Numbered from the stretch's first letter, positions 16,932-25,821 are shown. The stretch is DNA of 64,000 nucleotides from an uncultured Lachnospiraceae bacterium (GCA_902788035.1 CADAIL010000007.1:128908-192907), one strand, 5' to 3'. The notes: generated by a model not told the origin, from the sequence alone. Made by a program: numbers and translations.

Positions 16932-18191
16932 TCATTTCCCGACTTTGTGCAGATAGGTAAGGTCATCCCCCGACTCGCCTTTGATAACGAGCCTGATCTC
17001 ACGGATCATTTCCGCGGAGGATGTCGTGTGCTGGAACATATCCTGCTCCGTGCACCAGACATTGCCGCTCTTTACGGCCTTAAAATCCGAAAAAAGGGGA
17101 CTCTTTTGGAGAAGATCATCCACTGTCCCGATCTCACCGTCAATAGTTGCATTATAAATCAATATGTCGGCATCCACACACCCGGCATAGAAATCTTCCA
17201 TCTGCATATTCATGGTAGAAAGAGCGTTCTCTGACTCCATTCCCGGAAGCTCGGGCACGTAGGAGCCTCCTGCAAGGCGGATCATACGAGCGACATAGTC
17301 TCCGGACTTTCGGACATTTGCAAGACCGGCTGAAGTGAGATAGAAGAAGGCGACGGTCTTTGTGTCCTGTGCGTCCGCGCTCTCCCTGATCACATCCTCC
17401 GCAGTTTCTTTCTGCTCATTAAAGAAGCTCTCAGCCTCGTCCTCACGGTCAAAAAGAAGACCGTACAGGCGAATCCACTCCGTACGTCCGATCGGATGAG
17501 ACTCGTAACTTGAGTGCTCGACCATAACGGGGATGCCCAGCGACTCAATCTTCTCCTTCACCTCCGGCGTGTGGTAGATCATGGTCGACTCAATTGCGAG
17601 AGAACACTCCTCCATAAGCAGCGCTTCGTAGTCTGGAGCGCTGTACTTGCCGACATAAACCATATCTCCACTGTCGAGGGCTTCCGCCGCCGAAGCAATG
17701 CTCCAGTCCTCTTCCTTCGTGCTGGTCATTGTCACACAGGGAACAGTTCCCAGCGCATCCATGAAATCCATGGCTGAGGAGGCAGCCAGATAAACATTTT
17801 GAAGTGGCTTTCGGATCACAGTCACGTCATCCGGGAGCCCGGAGGGCGCGTCATAGCCTTCCTCGACGACCAGGTATCGCCCGGTGCCCTCGATCGTAAC
17901 AAGCTCACAGGCGTCACCGTAGTAGTCCACTTGGAACTGATCCGCATAGACAAGCTCCATGCTGCGGTCCGGCTTCATATCAGCCCAGACCAATGCATTG
18001 TCTGAAGCACTGCGGTCGGAAATGCTCTGCGTGTCCTTCTCATCCGCGCTGTATCCGGAATCGAAGCCCGGGCTGTCGGCATCTTCCGTGTGCTGCCCGG
18101 TACCGGACACACCACTGCCACCGCCGCTGTCCTGCCCTCCGCAAGCCATAAGACAAACTGCCGCAAACACTGCGGCAGCTGTCCATCTCAT
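16932..18191 (-). CDS. FecB/BtuF-type substrate-binding lipoprotein
   Basis: About 419 aa. The signal peptide MRWTAAAVFAAVCLMACGG has a lipobox with Cys 17, so it is anchored outside the membrane. The mature protein shows a class III binding-protein pattern: LVTIEGTGRYLVVEEGYD, NVYLAASSAMDFMDALG, MVYVGKYSAPDYEALL, GIPVMVEHSSYESHPIGRTEWIRLYGLLF. The start is ambiguous: an ATG at 18239 gives 16 more residues and overlaps the upstream gene. The ATG at 18191 begins one base after the upstream stop, implying coupling, and gives a canonical signal peptide. It delivers ligand to the FecCD/FecE-type pair. Confidence 0.88.
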   Translation of the reverse strand: MRWTAAAVFAAVCLMACGGQDSGGGSGVSGTGQHTEDADSPGFDSGYSADEKDTQSISDRSASDNALVWADMKPDRSMELVYADQFQVDYYGDACELVTIEGTGRYLVVEEGYDAPSGLPDDVTVIRKPLQNVYLAASSAMDFMDALGTVPCVTMTSTKEEDWSIASAAEALDSGDMVYVGKYSAPDYEALLMEECSLAIESTMIYHTPEVKEKIESLGIPVMVEHSSYESHPIGRTEWIRLYGLLFDREDEAESFFNEQKETAEDVIRESADAQDTKTVAFFYLTSAGLANVRKSGDYVARMIRLAGGSYVPELPGMESENALSTMNMQMEDFYAGCVDADILIYNATIDGEIGTVDDLLQKSPLFSDFKAVKSGNVWCTEQDMFQHTTSSAEMIREIRLVIKGESGDDLTYLHKVGK

Positions 18192-18192
18192 T

Positions 18193-19200
18193 TTATTTAA
18201 TTGTCTTTGAATCAAATGTAAGAGTGTATTCAATTTCATAAGGTTTGCTCATCGCTGTTGTGTCGGCTGTGACCTGCATCGGCCTGTCGAAAACGGTGAC
18301 CGGTATCTCGAACGTCGATCCGCCCTCAAGAGTGATCGGATCATATCTTGTTCCGTCGACGATCATATAGTCGTAGTTAGAAGAGCCCCAGGTAATCGTT
18401 GCGGTCGCAGTGCCCCCCTCGATCTTAAGAGGTGCCGGTGACTGGACCGAAGCCCTGCCCGAACCGCCTGCCAGAGCTACCTCTACTTCGTATTCTCCGT
18501 CAGTCAGTCCCAGGTCTGCTGCTTTTGTCAGCGCTTCATCCTTCCAAGCGGATATCGGCAGCGAATCAGACCTTGCGACCAGAGTTCTCGCGTACCATTT
18601 TTCCTTGCGCTTGCTGAAAGCGGCGCAGTCGATGCCTTTATCCAGAGCTTCGACCGGAATCGTGAAGGTGTGGACTCCATCAGCATTTTCTGCAAATGGC
18701 AGATACTCCTTCTCACCTGCATTCACCGCCTCCTCGGGCGTTCCCATAAAGAGGTACAGGTAACCGGTGCCTTTCATTGTCAGTGTGGCATACATGTGAT
18801 CCGCTTCTACGGTAAGTTCTGCGGACTCAATGCTGAACATGGATGAGCTAGAAGCCACAGTTACGGGATACGTCCCTTCAACGAGGCTGTCGACCCCGAC
18901 CGGTACCATCCAATCTTCCACAACAGTCTCCACGTCGGTCATTTCAGAGGCGTCCGCGATCCTTGAGTCCGTTCCTTCTGAACTCTTCTCGCTATCAGTT
19001 TCTGCCGCACTGCTCTCTGACTCCGGGTCTTCTGCGGAAGATTCAGCTTTTTCCTCGGCGCTCACGTCCGCGGAAGCCACTGTGGCGCTCTCATTGGCAG
19101 CCACGCTCTGGGCAGTGTCGCTTACGCTGCTGCCGCAGCCTGCCAGTGTACCTGATGCTACAAGTGCCGCCAACAATATAGCGGCCAATTTGTTTTTCAT
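18193..19200 (-). CDS. NEAT-like surface lipoprotein in the cobalamin-regulated operon
   Basis: 335 aa. MKNKLAAILLAALVASGTLAGC is a lipoprotein signal peptide, followed by a Ser/Glu-rich linker (about 30-100). Two beta-rich modules follow: about 115-225 (YPVTVASSSSMFSIESAEL, YATLTMKGTGYLYLFMG, KWYARTLVARS) and about 232-335 (GEYEVEVALAGGSGRASV, YDYMIVDGTRYDPI, STFEIPVTVFDRPM). The first resembles NEAT heme-binding domains in its pattern. This is a cautious reading and no ligand residue is asserted. Placed between the exported chelatase and the binding protein, it may capture a tetrapyrrole at the surface. RBS AAGGAG precedes the ATG. Confidence 0.75.
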   Translation of the reverse strand: MKNKLAAILLAALVASGTLAGCGSSVSDTAQSVAANESATVASADVSAEEKAESSAEDPESESSAAETDSEKSSEGTDSRIADASEMTDVETVVEDWMVPVGVDSLVEGTYPVTVASSSSMFSIESAELTVEADHMYATLTMKGTGYLYLFMGTPEEAVNAGEKEYLPFAENADGVHTFTIPVEALDKGIDCAAFSKRKEKWYARTLVARSDSLPISAWKDEALTKAADLGLTDGEYEVEVALAGGSGRASVQSPAPLKIEGGTATATITWGSSNYDYMIVDGTRYDPITLEGGSTFEIPVTVFDRPMQVTADTTAMSKPYEIEYTLTFDSKTIK

Positions 19201-19293
19201 CGTATGTCTCCTTACGTTGCTCATTACCGCCTTTATGGCTGAATACTCGCTGTCAAACATCAACTGCACATGAATCAGCCTCCAGGTTGTCAT

Positions 19294-19590
19294 TGTGACA
19301 GTTCAGACAGGCTGCAGCAAAGTTTCAGGATCCGGCGCAAAGATCATCTTCATCGAAAAGCGCATATCCTTCCCTACGAGCTTGCGTAGGCGACAAGCCA
19401 AGGTGCCTGATTCGTGCTCGCACGAAAGGAAGGCACTTTGGCGCCCGCCCGACATCGAGCGTGAAACGCGAGATGAAGGCGGCTTGCCGCCTATGCGATC
19501 TCTCAGTCGGATATGCAATGCTTTTCTCACGAAGATGGATGCTTTGCTGCCGGAAACGTTGCATAAGAACAGCCTGTCTGAACTGTCACA
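19294..19590. repeat. Family A hairpin element, copy C (extended form)
   Basis: Perfect 21-bp terminal inverted repeats at 19294-19314 and 19570-19590 bound a 297-bp element. GCATATCC pairs with GGATATGC in the stem. In place of a short tip it has about 130 bp with nested hairpins (GATTCGTGCTCGCACGAA and AAGGTGCC/GGCACTTT) that is almost identical to copy D. It lies inside the operon, 53 bp after the CbiK-like gene and about 94 bp before the lipoprotein gene. Confidence 0.92.
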
Positions 19591-19642
19591 TGTCAACAAA
19601 CCCAGACCGAATCCCGTGCGAAGGTATATGCTAATGTGGAGA

Positions 19643-20695
19643 TTATTCAGCAAGAGCGGATTCCACGAACTTCTGCAAATGCTCCACATACATCTGCTGG
19701 ATCTCCGGCTGCTGGCCAAGGCCTTCAAGAACACACTCCACGCTGTAGCCTTCCGCTTCGAACTGGCTCTTCCAGGAGTCTTCCTCATCGCCCGCCATGT
19801 CATTATTTGCATGATCACCGGCAACGACCATGAGCGGCATAAGGACTACTCTCTTGTATTCTCCCTCGCCGACAGCAGCCATCACATCTTCAAGAGACGG
19901 AGTAGCTTCGACAGTTCCTACAAAGTAATTCTCGAAACCGTCAGCTGTGAGAACTTCCTGCATTTTCGCATATACGGCATTGGATTCTGCCTCTGTTCCG
20001 TGGCCCATGAAGCAAATGGCGGTCTCGCCGTCATCATATTCTGCTGTCCGCGCTGTGATGATTTTCGCAACTTCCTCGAAATCTCCATCCTCCGCGAGAA
20101 GGTTCTCGCCCATGGTGATGCTTTCAAATGCATCCGCGTACGACATGACCTCCTCCTCAAGATCATGGTACTCTAAGCCTGCCATGAGGTGTGTCGGCTG
20201 CACGACCAGGTTCTTTACCCCATTGTCCACAGCCCGGTCAAGAGCTTCTTTCACATTGTCGATCTTGATGCCGTCCCGCTTATTGACATGATCGATGATA
20301 ATCTGGCTCGTGAAGGCCCTGCGCACAGACCAGTCCGGGAAGGCTTCTCGGATCGCGTTCTCGATGCCGCCGATCGTAAGTCTTCTGCTGTCATTGAAGC
20401 TCGTGCCGAAGCTCACAACGAGAATCTCATTCTCTCCGATCTCATCCTGATTGCCCGGATCATCGAGGGATGCGTCGCCCGTCTCATAATTCTCTTCGTC
20501 TTCTTCATCTGCCGCTTCGCTCTCATCTGTCACAGGAACGGACTCTGCCGCGGATTCCTCGATCACGTCAGCTGCAGATTCTGCCGTATCCGCAGTCTCC
20601 CCCGACGGGGCAGCGTTTTCTGCTGTACCTCCGCATCCGATGAGTGTGCCGATCAGGGCTGCGCTGAGTAATAATGTTGCAATTCTTCTTTTCAT
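19643..20695 (-). CDS. cbiK: Exported CbiK-family cobaltochelatase-like lipoprotein
   Basis: 350 aa. MKRRIATLLLSAALIGTLIGC is a clear lipoprotein signal peptide, followed by an acidic linker (about 25-85) and a CbiK fold (ILVVSFGTSFNDSRRLTIGGIENAI onward). The metal-binding His residues of CbiK have likely counterparts in VVQPTHLMAG and LMPLMVVAGDHANNDM. CbiK inserts cobalt into sirohydrochlorin in anaerobic B12 synthesis, normally in the cytosol. Here the protein would sit outside the membrane. It is the first gene behind a cobalamin riboswitch and precedes an ABC importer, so a role in corrinoid, cobalt or tetrapyrrole acquisition is inferred. RBS AAAGGAGG at 20701-20708. Confidence 0.9.
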   Translation of the reverse strand: MKRRIATLLLSAALIGTLIGCGGTAENAAPSGETADTAESAADVIEESAAESVPVTDESEAADEEDEENYETGDASLDDPGNQDEIGENEILVVSFGTSFNDSRRLTIGGIENAIREAFPDWSVRRAFTSQIIIDHVNKRDGIKIDNVKEALDRAVDNGVKNLVVQPTHLMAGLEYHDLEEEVMSYADAFESITMGENLLAEDGDFEEVAKIITARTAEYDDGETAICFMGHGTEAESNAVYAKMQEVLTADGFENYFVGTVEATPSLEDVMAAVGEGEYKRVVLMPLMVVAGDHANNDMAGDEEDSWKSQFEAEGYSVECVLEGLGQQPEIQQMYVEHLQKFVESALAE

Positions 20696-20744
20696 GTTGT
20701 GCCTCCTTTGATTTTCCCGCCGCGGATCAAAAAAGGCATGCAGG

Positions 20745-20767
20745 AAAAAACCCTCCGCGTGGGAGGG
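20745..20767 (-). terminator. Expression-platform terminator of the cobalamin riboswitch
   Basis: On the minus strand CCCTCC-CACGC-GGAGGG followed by TTTTTT ends about 50 nt before the cbiK start. A second hairpin with CCCTGC/GCAGGG arms (20778-20798) lies between it and the aptamer. This fits transcription attenuation when cobalamin is bound. Confidence 0.88.
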
Positions 20768-20852
20768 CGCACTTATCCCTGCAGCTGCCCCGCAGGGATG
20801 ATGGTACGACCAATGCCTCGTGATCCGGAGCGGATGCTCCTGTACCGGCATA

Positions 20853-21014
20853 CGGCAGGTTTCCTGGCTTCGGATCATCATACGCCGCGCTGCCTTCCCG
20901 GCTTTCGCCAGTGACATTCTGCGCGCCGCACTCCCCTTTCACAGTGACGAGATCGTACAGGATTTGCACCTGTTTCCCTTTTACCCTCCGCGCTGACTCC
21001 GCGCGCAGGCACCG
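20853..21014 (-). promoter_or_regulatory. Cobalamin riboswitch aptamer
   Basis: The B12 box GCCAGGAAACCTGCC is at 20868-20854 and the conserved CAGGTGCAAATCCTG-type segment at 20971-20958. GGTGCC, GGGAAACAGGTGC and GGCGAAAGCCGGGAAGG-like segments lie in between and around, in the order of the AdoCbl/cobalamin class. It precedes the CbiK/ABC operon and is followed by an intrinsic terminator, so rising cobalamin should switch the operon off. Confidence 0.93.
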
Positions 21015-21056
21015 TATACCTATTTAGTTTTAGCGGGACTCCCCCGCGATACGAAA

Positions 21057-21085
21057 AGTATACCACGCAAAGCCCCGGCGGTAAA
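21057..21085 (-). promoter_or_regulatory. Promoter of the cobalamin-regulated operon
   Basis: TTTACC (21080-21085), 17 bases, TATACT (21057-21062) on the minus strand give a start near 21050, just before the riboswitch. Confidence 0.65.
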
Positions 21086-21095
21086 GTGCTCGGAA

Positions 21096-21391
21096 GTAAC
21101 AGTTCATGCGGGCTGCATCCGAATCTCTGAAGCCGGCAGTAAGCATCATCTTCATCGAAAAGCGCAGGTCCTACCCTCCGAGCCTGCGTAGGCGACAAGC
21201 CAAGGTGTCTGATTCGTGCTCGCACGAAAGAAAGGCACTTTGGCGCCCGCCCGACATCGAGCGTGAAACGCGAGATGAAGGCGGCTTGCCGACTACCTGG
21301 TATCTCAGTCGGACCTGCAATGCTTTTCTCACGAAGAAGGATGCCTCACTGCCGGCAACGAACTATGAAAGCAGCCCATCCGAACTGTTAC
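21096..21391. repeat. Family A hairpin element, copy D (extended form)
   Basis: Terminal arms 21096-21116 and 21371-21391 (GTAACAGTTC.../...GAACTGTTAC) bound 296 bp. The stem carries GCAGGTCC/GGACCTGC and the interior is nearly identical to that of copy C. It lies directly upstream of the B12 operon promoter and about 150 bp before the sulfatase gene, so the two extended copies flank the riboswitch-cbiK segment. Confidence 0.9.
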
Positions 21392-21538
21392 CGATGAATC
21401 CCACCGCAAGGCACTAATCTGAGATTTGCAATAGCACTGTTTCCCACGTATAATGTCAATATACACTGCGAGAGGGTAACGGTCGGAATCCGAACTTTCG
21501 CCCCGCATGCAGAACCTCAACGTACGGAAGGAGTCCCC

Positions 21539-23113
21539 ATGACGCCCGGACTTATACTGACGCTTGTAAAATACGCGTTTTCTGCACTGCTCACTTTCAT
21601 ATCGATCGCGTGCACTAAAAATATAAAATACACTATATCATCGCTGCTTGAGCTCGCCTGCATCTTCCTCATTGTCAACGCTCTCCTGCCCGCCGCGCAC
21701 CTGCCTGTGATCATCTTAAGTGACCTGCTCAGCCTACTTTTCAACGCCCAAATGTTGGTCCTGTCCTTCGGAGCTGTCTACATCACTCTGGTCATGCTCA
21801 CGAACCTGGACTCCCTGGAAGACCTCTTCGGCAAGCTCGTTCAGTACCTGATTGCGATCGCAGTCGTGCTGGCATTCACGTTCCTGCCGGTGAGTCACGT
21901 CGCCGGTATCCCGGCATTCATCCTGCCTGTGGTCATCGCCGCTGATATTGTTTTCCTGGTCGTATTTGGCGCGCAGTACTCTCCGACATATGGTCTCTAT
22001 GACCTGATCCGAACTGTAGTGCTGAACATACGCCGCACAAAGCTTGTGCAGAGGCTCCCCGACGCAAAAGAGAAATTTGCCAAAGACCTCATCGATGATT
22101 ACAGGGAAAAGCCGAAGAGTCTGCCCGAGAATCCGAGCATTATTCTGATCTTCACGGAAGGACTCTCCCAGCACATGATTTCCGACAAACGGAACATCAT
22201 GCCGAACTTTCAGGCTTACCAGAAAAAGTCGCTGAACTTCACTAACTATTACAACCACACCTACGCGACCTACTGCGCCCTGATCGGCCAGCTGACAAGC
22301 GGCTATCAACTTAACAATTACGACCAAAGCAGCCTGACGTCACTGCAGGGGATTCTGAAAGGCCGCGGCTATCACACGACCGTGATCAACACAGAGCCGC
22401 GAAACAAGCTCTTTACAGCTTATCTGGGCGGAATGGGATTTGATGAGGTGAGGGGATCCGAGATCACTGACCTTCAGGGCGAGGCCCACAGCCTCTCCGA
22501 CCGACAGGCCTACGAGCTCCTCTTCGACGCCGCTAAGGAGAATCACGCTAAAGGCACCCCGCATCTCACCGTGATCTACACATTCGGCTCGCATATCTCA
22601 TTTGACTCGCCGGATGAGAAATACGGAAACGGTAAGGACACGACGCTGAACAAAATGTATAATCTTGATATACAGTTCGGCCGTTTCATGGAGAAATTCG
22701 AAGCAAGTGACATGGCGGACGACACCATTATCGTGATGACGGGTGACCACTGCGCATACGGAGACTTTTTTTATCGCGGAGCTTATCCGTACTATAAGCG
22801 TGCAAATGTCGACTGTGACGAAATGCCCCTCTTCATCCACCACAAAAATGTCCGTCCGGAAAACGTCGATGCATGCGGACGAAATACCCTGTGCATGGTC
22901 CCCACCCTGCTCGACTATCTGGATGTCAGCGCTCCGAATTATTTCCTTGGGACGTCTCTTTTCGGGCCTTCCGGGAAATACGACACCATTTTCTTCGACG
23001 CGACCTACCAGCTGACAACAAAAAACGGACAGATCCGGGAGCTGACGAAAGAAGAACTACGCCTGCTCGAACCTGTCCTCATGGACTATTTCGCGGCGAA
23101 AGCCAAGCCGTAA
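21539..23113 (+). CDS. LTA-synthase-like membrane sulfatase/phosphoglycerol transferase
   Basis: 524 aa. About five membrane segments lie in residues 5-150. An extracellular alkaline phosphatase-superfamily domain follows, with IILIFTEGLS, the likely nucleophile Thr in NHTYATYCALIGQLTSGYQ, TVIYTFGSHISFDSP, and MTGDHCAYGDFF supplying metal ligands. LtaS/MdoB relatives move phosphoglycerol onto glycolipids or glycans at the cell surface. The membrane part is shorter and less regular than in LtaS, so substrate is uncertain. The ATG follows GGAAGGAG. The gene stands alone. Confidence 0.87.
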   Translation: MTPGLILTLVKYAFSALLTFISIACTKNIKYTISSLLELACIFLIVNALLPAAHLPVIILSDLLSLLFNAQMLVLSFGAVYITLVMLTNLDSLEDLFGKLVQYLIAIAVVLAFTFLPVSHVAGIPAFILPVVIAADIVFLVVFGAQYSPTYGLYDLIRTVVLNIRRTKLVQRLPDAKEKFAKDLIDDYREKPKSLPENPSIILIFTEGLSQHMISDKRNIMPNFQAYQKKSLNFTNYYNHTYATYCALIGQLTSGYQLNNYDQSSLTSLQGILKGRGYHTTVINTEPRNKLFTAYLGGMGFDEVRGSEITDLQGEAHSLSDRQAYELLFDAAKENHAKGTPHLTVIYTFGSHISFDSPDEKYGNGKDTTLNKMYNLDIQFGRFMEKFEASDMADDTIIVMTGDHCAYGDFFYRGAYPYYKRANVDCDEMPLFIHHKNVRPENVDACGRNTLCMVPTLLDYLDVSAPNYFLGTSLFGPSGKYDTIFFDATYQLTTKNGQIRELTKEELRLLEPVLMDYFAAKAKP

Positions 23114-23215
23114 GTTTGATGAAAGCAGTTGCTGCCTGAATTTAGACACACAAGCGCATCACTCAGCTCGCGCGAGATCAGAGATTGCGATTTACCGTTT
23201 CATGAATTGGCATGC

Positions 23216-23311
23216 TACAATATTATCGGAACCGCTTCGCGAACCCGATAATCATAATTCGGGCGATTTCATCGCCCTTTTATCGGGAGTTCCTTGCGTA
23301 ACTTCCGATAA
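23216..23311 (+). promoter_or_regulatory. Three successive hairpins in the leader of the sugar-binding protein gene
   Basis: An extended -10, TGCTACAAT (23213-23221), is followed by TTATCGG/CCGATAA (23223-23229, 23245-23251), GGGCGAT-TTC-ATCGCCC-TTTT (23261-23281) and TTATCGGGAGTT/AACTTCCGATAA (23280-23311). The first and third share TTATCGG arms and could pair with each other, while the second resembles a terminator. This suggests an attenuator, although no known riboswitch was recognised. The structures end 40 bp before the start codon. Confidence 0.5.
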
Positions 23312-23351
23312 GATATATTACCGGCTTTGAGCAATCAGATTGGAGACAGAT

Positions 23352-24491
23352 ATGAGAATAAAAAAACTTACCGCATATGTCCTGTGCCTAATAATGGCAG
23401 CCTGTCTGTCCGCCTGTACCGGCATAGTCGAACCCACCTCCGACCAGTCGACGACTGTGGAAACGGCAGAGCATTTCAATGTGGCTGTCTTCTACTTTGA
23501 CTACGCCGACGCGTATATATCCGCGGTGCGCACAGCCCTGAACAAGGATCTGACCGACAGCGGCATACCCTACACCGAGTATGACGCCGCTTCCAACCAG
23601 GCGACGCAGAACTCCCAGATCGACAACGCCCTCGCCCACGGCGCAAGCATGCTGCTGGTCAATATTGTCAGTTCCGGTTCAACAGATATCGCTGACTCCA
23701 TATGCCTCAAGGCATACGTTGCCCACGTTCCGGTCGTCTTCTTCAACCGCTCCGTCGAAGCAGAGGGAGACGAGGGTGTCATCCTCGACTTCTACAGCAA
23801 TGTGGCCTTTGTCGGGACAGACCCTGCGGAGGCAGGACACCTGCAGGGCCAGATGATCGGGCATTATCTTATCGAAAACTATGACAGATGCGATCTCAAC
23901 GGTGACGGTGTCATCAGCTACGCTTCCTTTAAGGGCGAAGCCAAGAACGCCGAGGCTATCTACCGCACACTGTACTCCGTTGAGGATACCAACCACATAC
24001 TCAGGGCTAACGGGAAGCCTGCCCTCAGCTATTTCAACCCTTCGAGCGTAGACGAATTCCAGCTGGATCTGACAGGCAAATGGTCCATGGACGCAGTCAG
24101 AGACTACATGATGACCAACCTCGGTCAGTACAACGAGACCAGTAAAAACATGATCGAGCTTGTGATCTGCAACAGCGACACCATGGCGGAGGGAGCAATT
24201 CGCGCCCTTCAGGCTTTCGGCTATAACACCGGGGATGAAACAGCAACGACAATTCCCGTCTTCGGCGTCGACGCCTCTCCGGCAGGCCGACAGCTGATTT
24301 CAGAAGGTAAGATGGCAGGCACAGTCGTCCAGGATGCCCAGGGCATGGCACACTGTATCAGCCTGCTGACATCGAATGTAAATGAGGGGAAAGATCTCCT
24401 TGACGGAACAGAAGATTATGCGAGAGATACCAAGAACAAAATCGAGCACAAGTTGTATATTCCCTATTCCGTCTATGAACCGGAAAAATGA
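23352..24491 (+). CDS. MglB-like galactose/glucose-binding lipoprotein
   Basis: 379 aa. MRIKKLTAYVLCLIMAACLSAC is a lipoprotein signal peptide. The mature part is a type I periplasmic-binding fold: FNVAVFYFDYADAYISAVRTAL, VPVVFFNRSVE, FVGTDPAEAGHLQGQMIG, a calcium-binding loop DLNGDGVISY as in the galactose-binding protein, and PVFGVDASPAGRQLI. It would bind a hexose outside the cell, for transport or chemosensing. No ATPase or permease gene is adjacent, so it is an orphan here. GGAG at 23342-23345 supports the ATG at 23352. Confidence 0.9.
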   Translation: MRIKKLTAYVLCLIMAACLSACTGIVEPTSDQSTTVETAEHFNVAVFYFDYADAYISAVRTALNKDLTDSGIPYTEYDAASNQATQNSQIDNALAHGASMLLVNIVSSGSTDIADSICLKAYVAHVPVVFFNRSVEAEGDEGVILDFYSNVAFVGTDPAEAGHLQGQMIGHYLIENYDRCDLNGDGVISYASFKGEAKNAEAIYRTLYSVEDTNHILRANGKPALSYFNPSSVDEFQLDLTGKWSMDAVRDYMMTNLGQYNETSKNMIELVICNSDTMAEGAIRALQAFGYNTGDETATTIPVFGVDASPAGRQLISEGKMAGTVVQDAQGMAHCISLLTSNVNEGKDLLDGTEDYARDTKNKIEHKLYIPYSVYEPEK

Positions 24492-24524
24492 TTCGGTGCT
24501 GAGAGTGAAACATCGATTTGGATT

Positions 24525-24917
24525 TCAGAGCGGGATGCAGGTGAATATCGCTCTGCCTAAAACAACATTTTCCTCAGACATAACGTTCACTTCCACAGTA
24601 GTAAGCCTGCGCCCTCTTTTAATGACGCAGGCTTCCGCATAAATACGGTCAATATTCAGTGCGGGACGAAGATAGTGGTAAGAAGCATCCGCTGTCGTAA
24701 TTTTGTCTCCATAGGAGGCTGCCGCTGCTCCTGCAGCGACGTCCGCCAGTGTGAACAGACATCCTCCATGAACAGATCCGATAGGGTTCGTATGATTCTC
24801 TGTAACTGCTAAGGCTGCCCTGGCATAACCCTCCGACATTTCAATCAGAGTTATTCCGTTGCTGACAGGAAATCTATTGACCGCGTTTCTTTCTTCTACC
24901 ACTCTTTGATAATCCAT
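24525..24917 (-). CDS. PaaI-family hotdog thioesterase
   Basis: 130 aa with the hotdog pattern NPIGSVHGGCLFTLADVAAGAAA and a second half ASYHYLRPALNIDRIYAEACVIKRGRRLTTVEVNV. Members hydrolyse acyl- or aryl-CoA thioesters. The substrate is not predictable. It lies nine bases after the YihY-family gene and is probably cotranscribed. AGGAGG precedes the ATG. Confidence 0.88.
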   Translation of the reverse strand: MDYQRVVEERNAVNRFPVSNGITLIEMSEGYARAALAVTENHTNPIGSVHGGCLFTLADVAAGAAAASYGDKITTADASYHYLRPALNIDRIYAEACVIKRGRRLTTVEVNVMSEENVVLGRAIFTCIPL

Positions 24918-24926
24918 TACTTCCTC

Positions 24927-25769
24927 CTACGAATCCTTATTTTCCCTATCCTGCCGCATCACCTCATTGACTTCCGCGCCAATCATAATGATATACATGC
25001 TGAAATACAACCAGAACATGACTATGGCCAGCGTCGTAAGCGAACCATACATAGAAAACGCATGGAACGCGCCGAGATAAACCGTTACGAACAGGGAAAA
25101 CGCCATCCAGCCGATCGTAGCCACAAAAGCCCCGGGCAGCTGCTCTGAAAACTTCAGCTTCTTGTGCGGGAACCACCTGTACATGAGCGAGATTCCCAAA
25201 GTCATGAGGAATATGACGTAGACCGTGCGCATGGCGGTGGAATACAGATAAAGAGGTACTCCCTTCGGCCTCATATGCAGGAGGAAGGTCCTCACATTCC
25301 TCCAGAAGACCGTCATCGCTGCGGCGAACATGAGCAGAATCGCAAGGCAGATCGTATATAGCAATGCCCAGAGTCTTATAATGAACCAGTTCTTGAGTTC
25401 CGTTATTCCCGCGATCCGGTCAAGCCCGGTCGACAGCGCGTGCATGGATTTCGAAGCAGCCCACAGCGTCGTGACAGATGAGATTCCGATATATCCAAAA
25501 GATGAGGAATACAGCTCCTGCAAGATGTCATGCAGGGCCGGCAGCAGATAGTCCGGGAAAATGGAATCGACCGCAAAGAGCAGGTCCTCCTGACTGACCG
25601 GCGCGTACTTCATGAGCTGCAGAAGCAGGATCAGGAACGGGAACAGCGACATCAGTATGAAGAAAGCTGATTGCGCTGCGTAAGCCCCGACCTGATCATC
25701 CGTCGACTTGCCTATGACACGGACGACAAAGCCTGCCGGTTCAAATATCTTCTTTATGAGTCTCTTCAT
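24927..25769 (-). CDS. YihY/BrkB-family membrane protein
   Basis: 280 aa, about six hydrophobic segments, with the family hallmarks AAQSAFFILMSLFPFLILLLQL near residue 32, LWAASKSMHALSTGLDRI, and LPGAFVATIGWMAFSLFVTVYL. The family was once labelled ribonuclease BN by error. Its role is still poorly defined, perhaps transport or envelope maintenance. It precedes the thioesterase gene and follows prsW with a 52-bp gap. Confidence 0.9.
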   Translation of the reverse strand: MKRLIKKIFEPAGFVVRVIGKSTDDQVGAYAAQSAFFILMSLFPFLILLLQLMKYAPVSQEDLLFAVDSIFPDYLLPALHDILQELYSSSFGYIGISSVTTLWAASKSMHALSTGLDRIAGITELKNWFIIRLWALLYTICLAILLMFAAAMTVFWRNVRTFLLHMRPKGVPLYLYSTAMRTVYVIFLMTLGISLMYRWFPHKKLKFSEQLPGAFVATIGWMAFSLFVTVYLGAFHAFSMYGSLTTLAIVMFWLYFSMYIIMIGAEVNEVMRQDRENKDS

Positions 25770-25821
25770 ATTTCTAAACCCTCAGCAGACAACAACTCCG
25801 ACACCTTACCGACCGAAATCA

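Noticed and set aside
19303..19824. Protein frames within family A copies C and D (also near 20727-21225)
   Set aside because: The frames follow the hairpin sequence, lack ribosome binding sites, and similar peptides arise in both copies only because the DNA repeats.
21734..22327. 197-codon frame antisense to the sulfatase gene
   Set aside because: It is a shadow of a conserved membrane protein gene without initiation signals.
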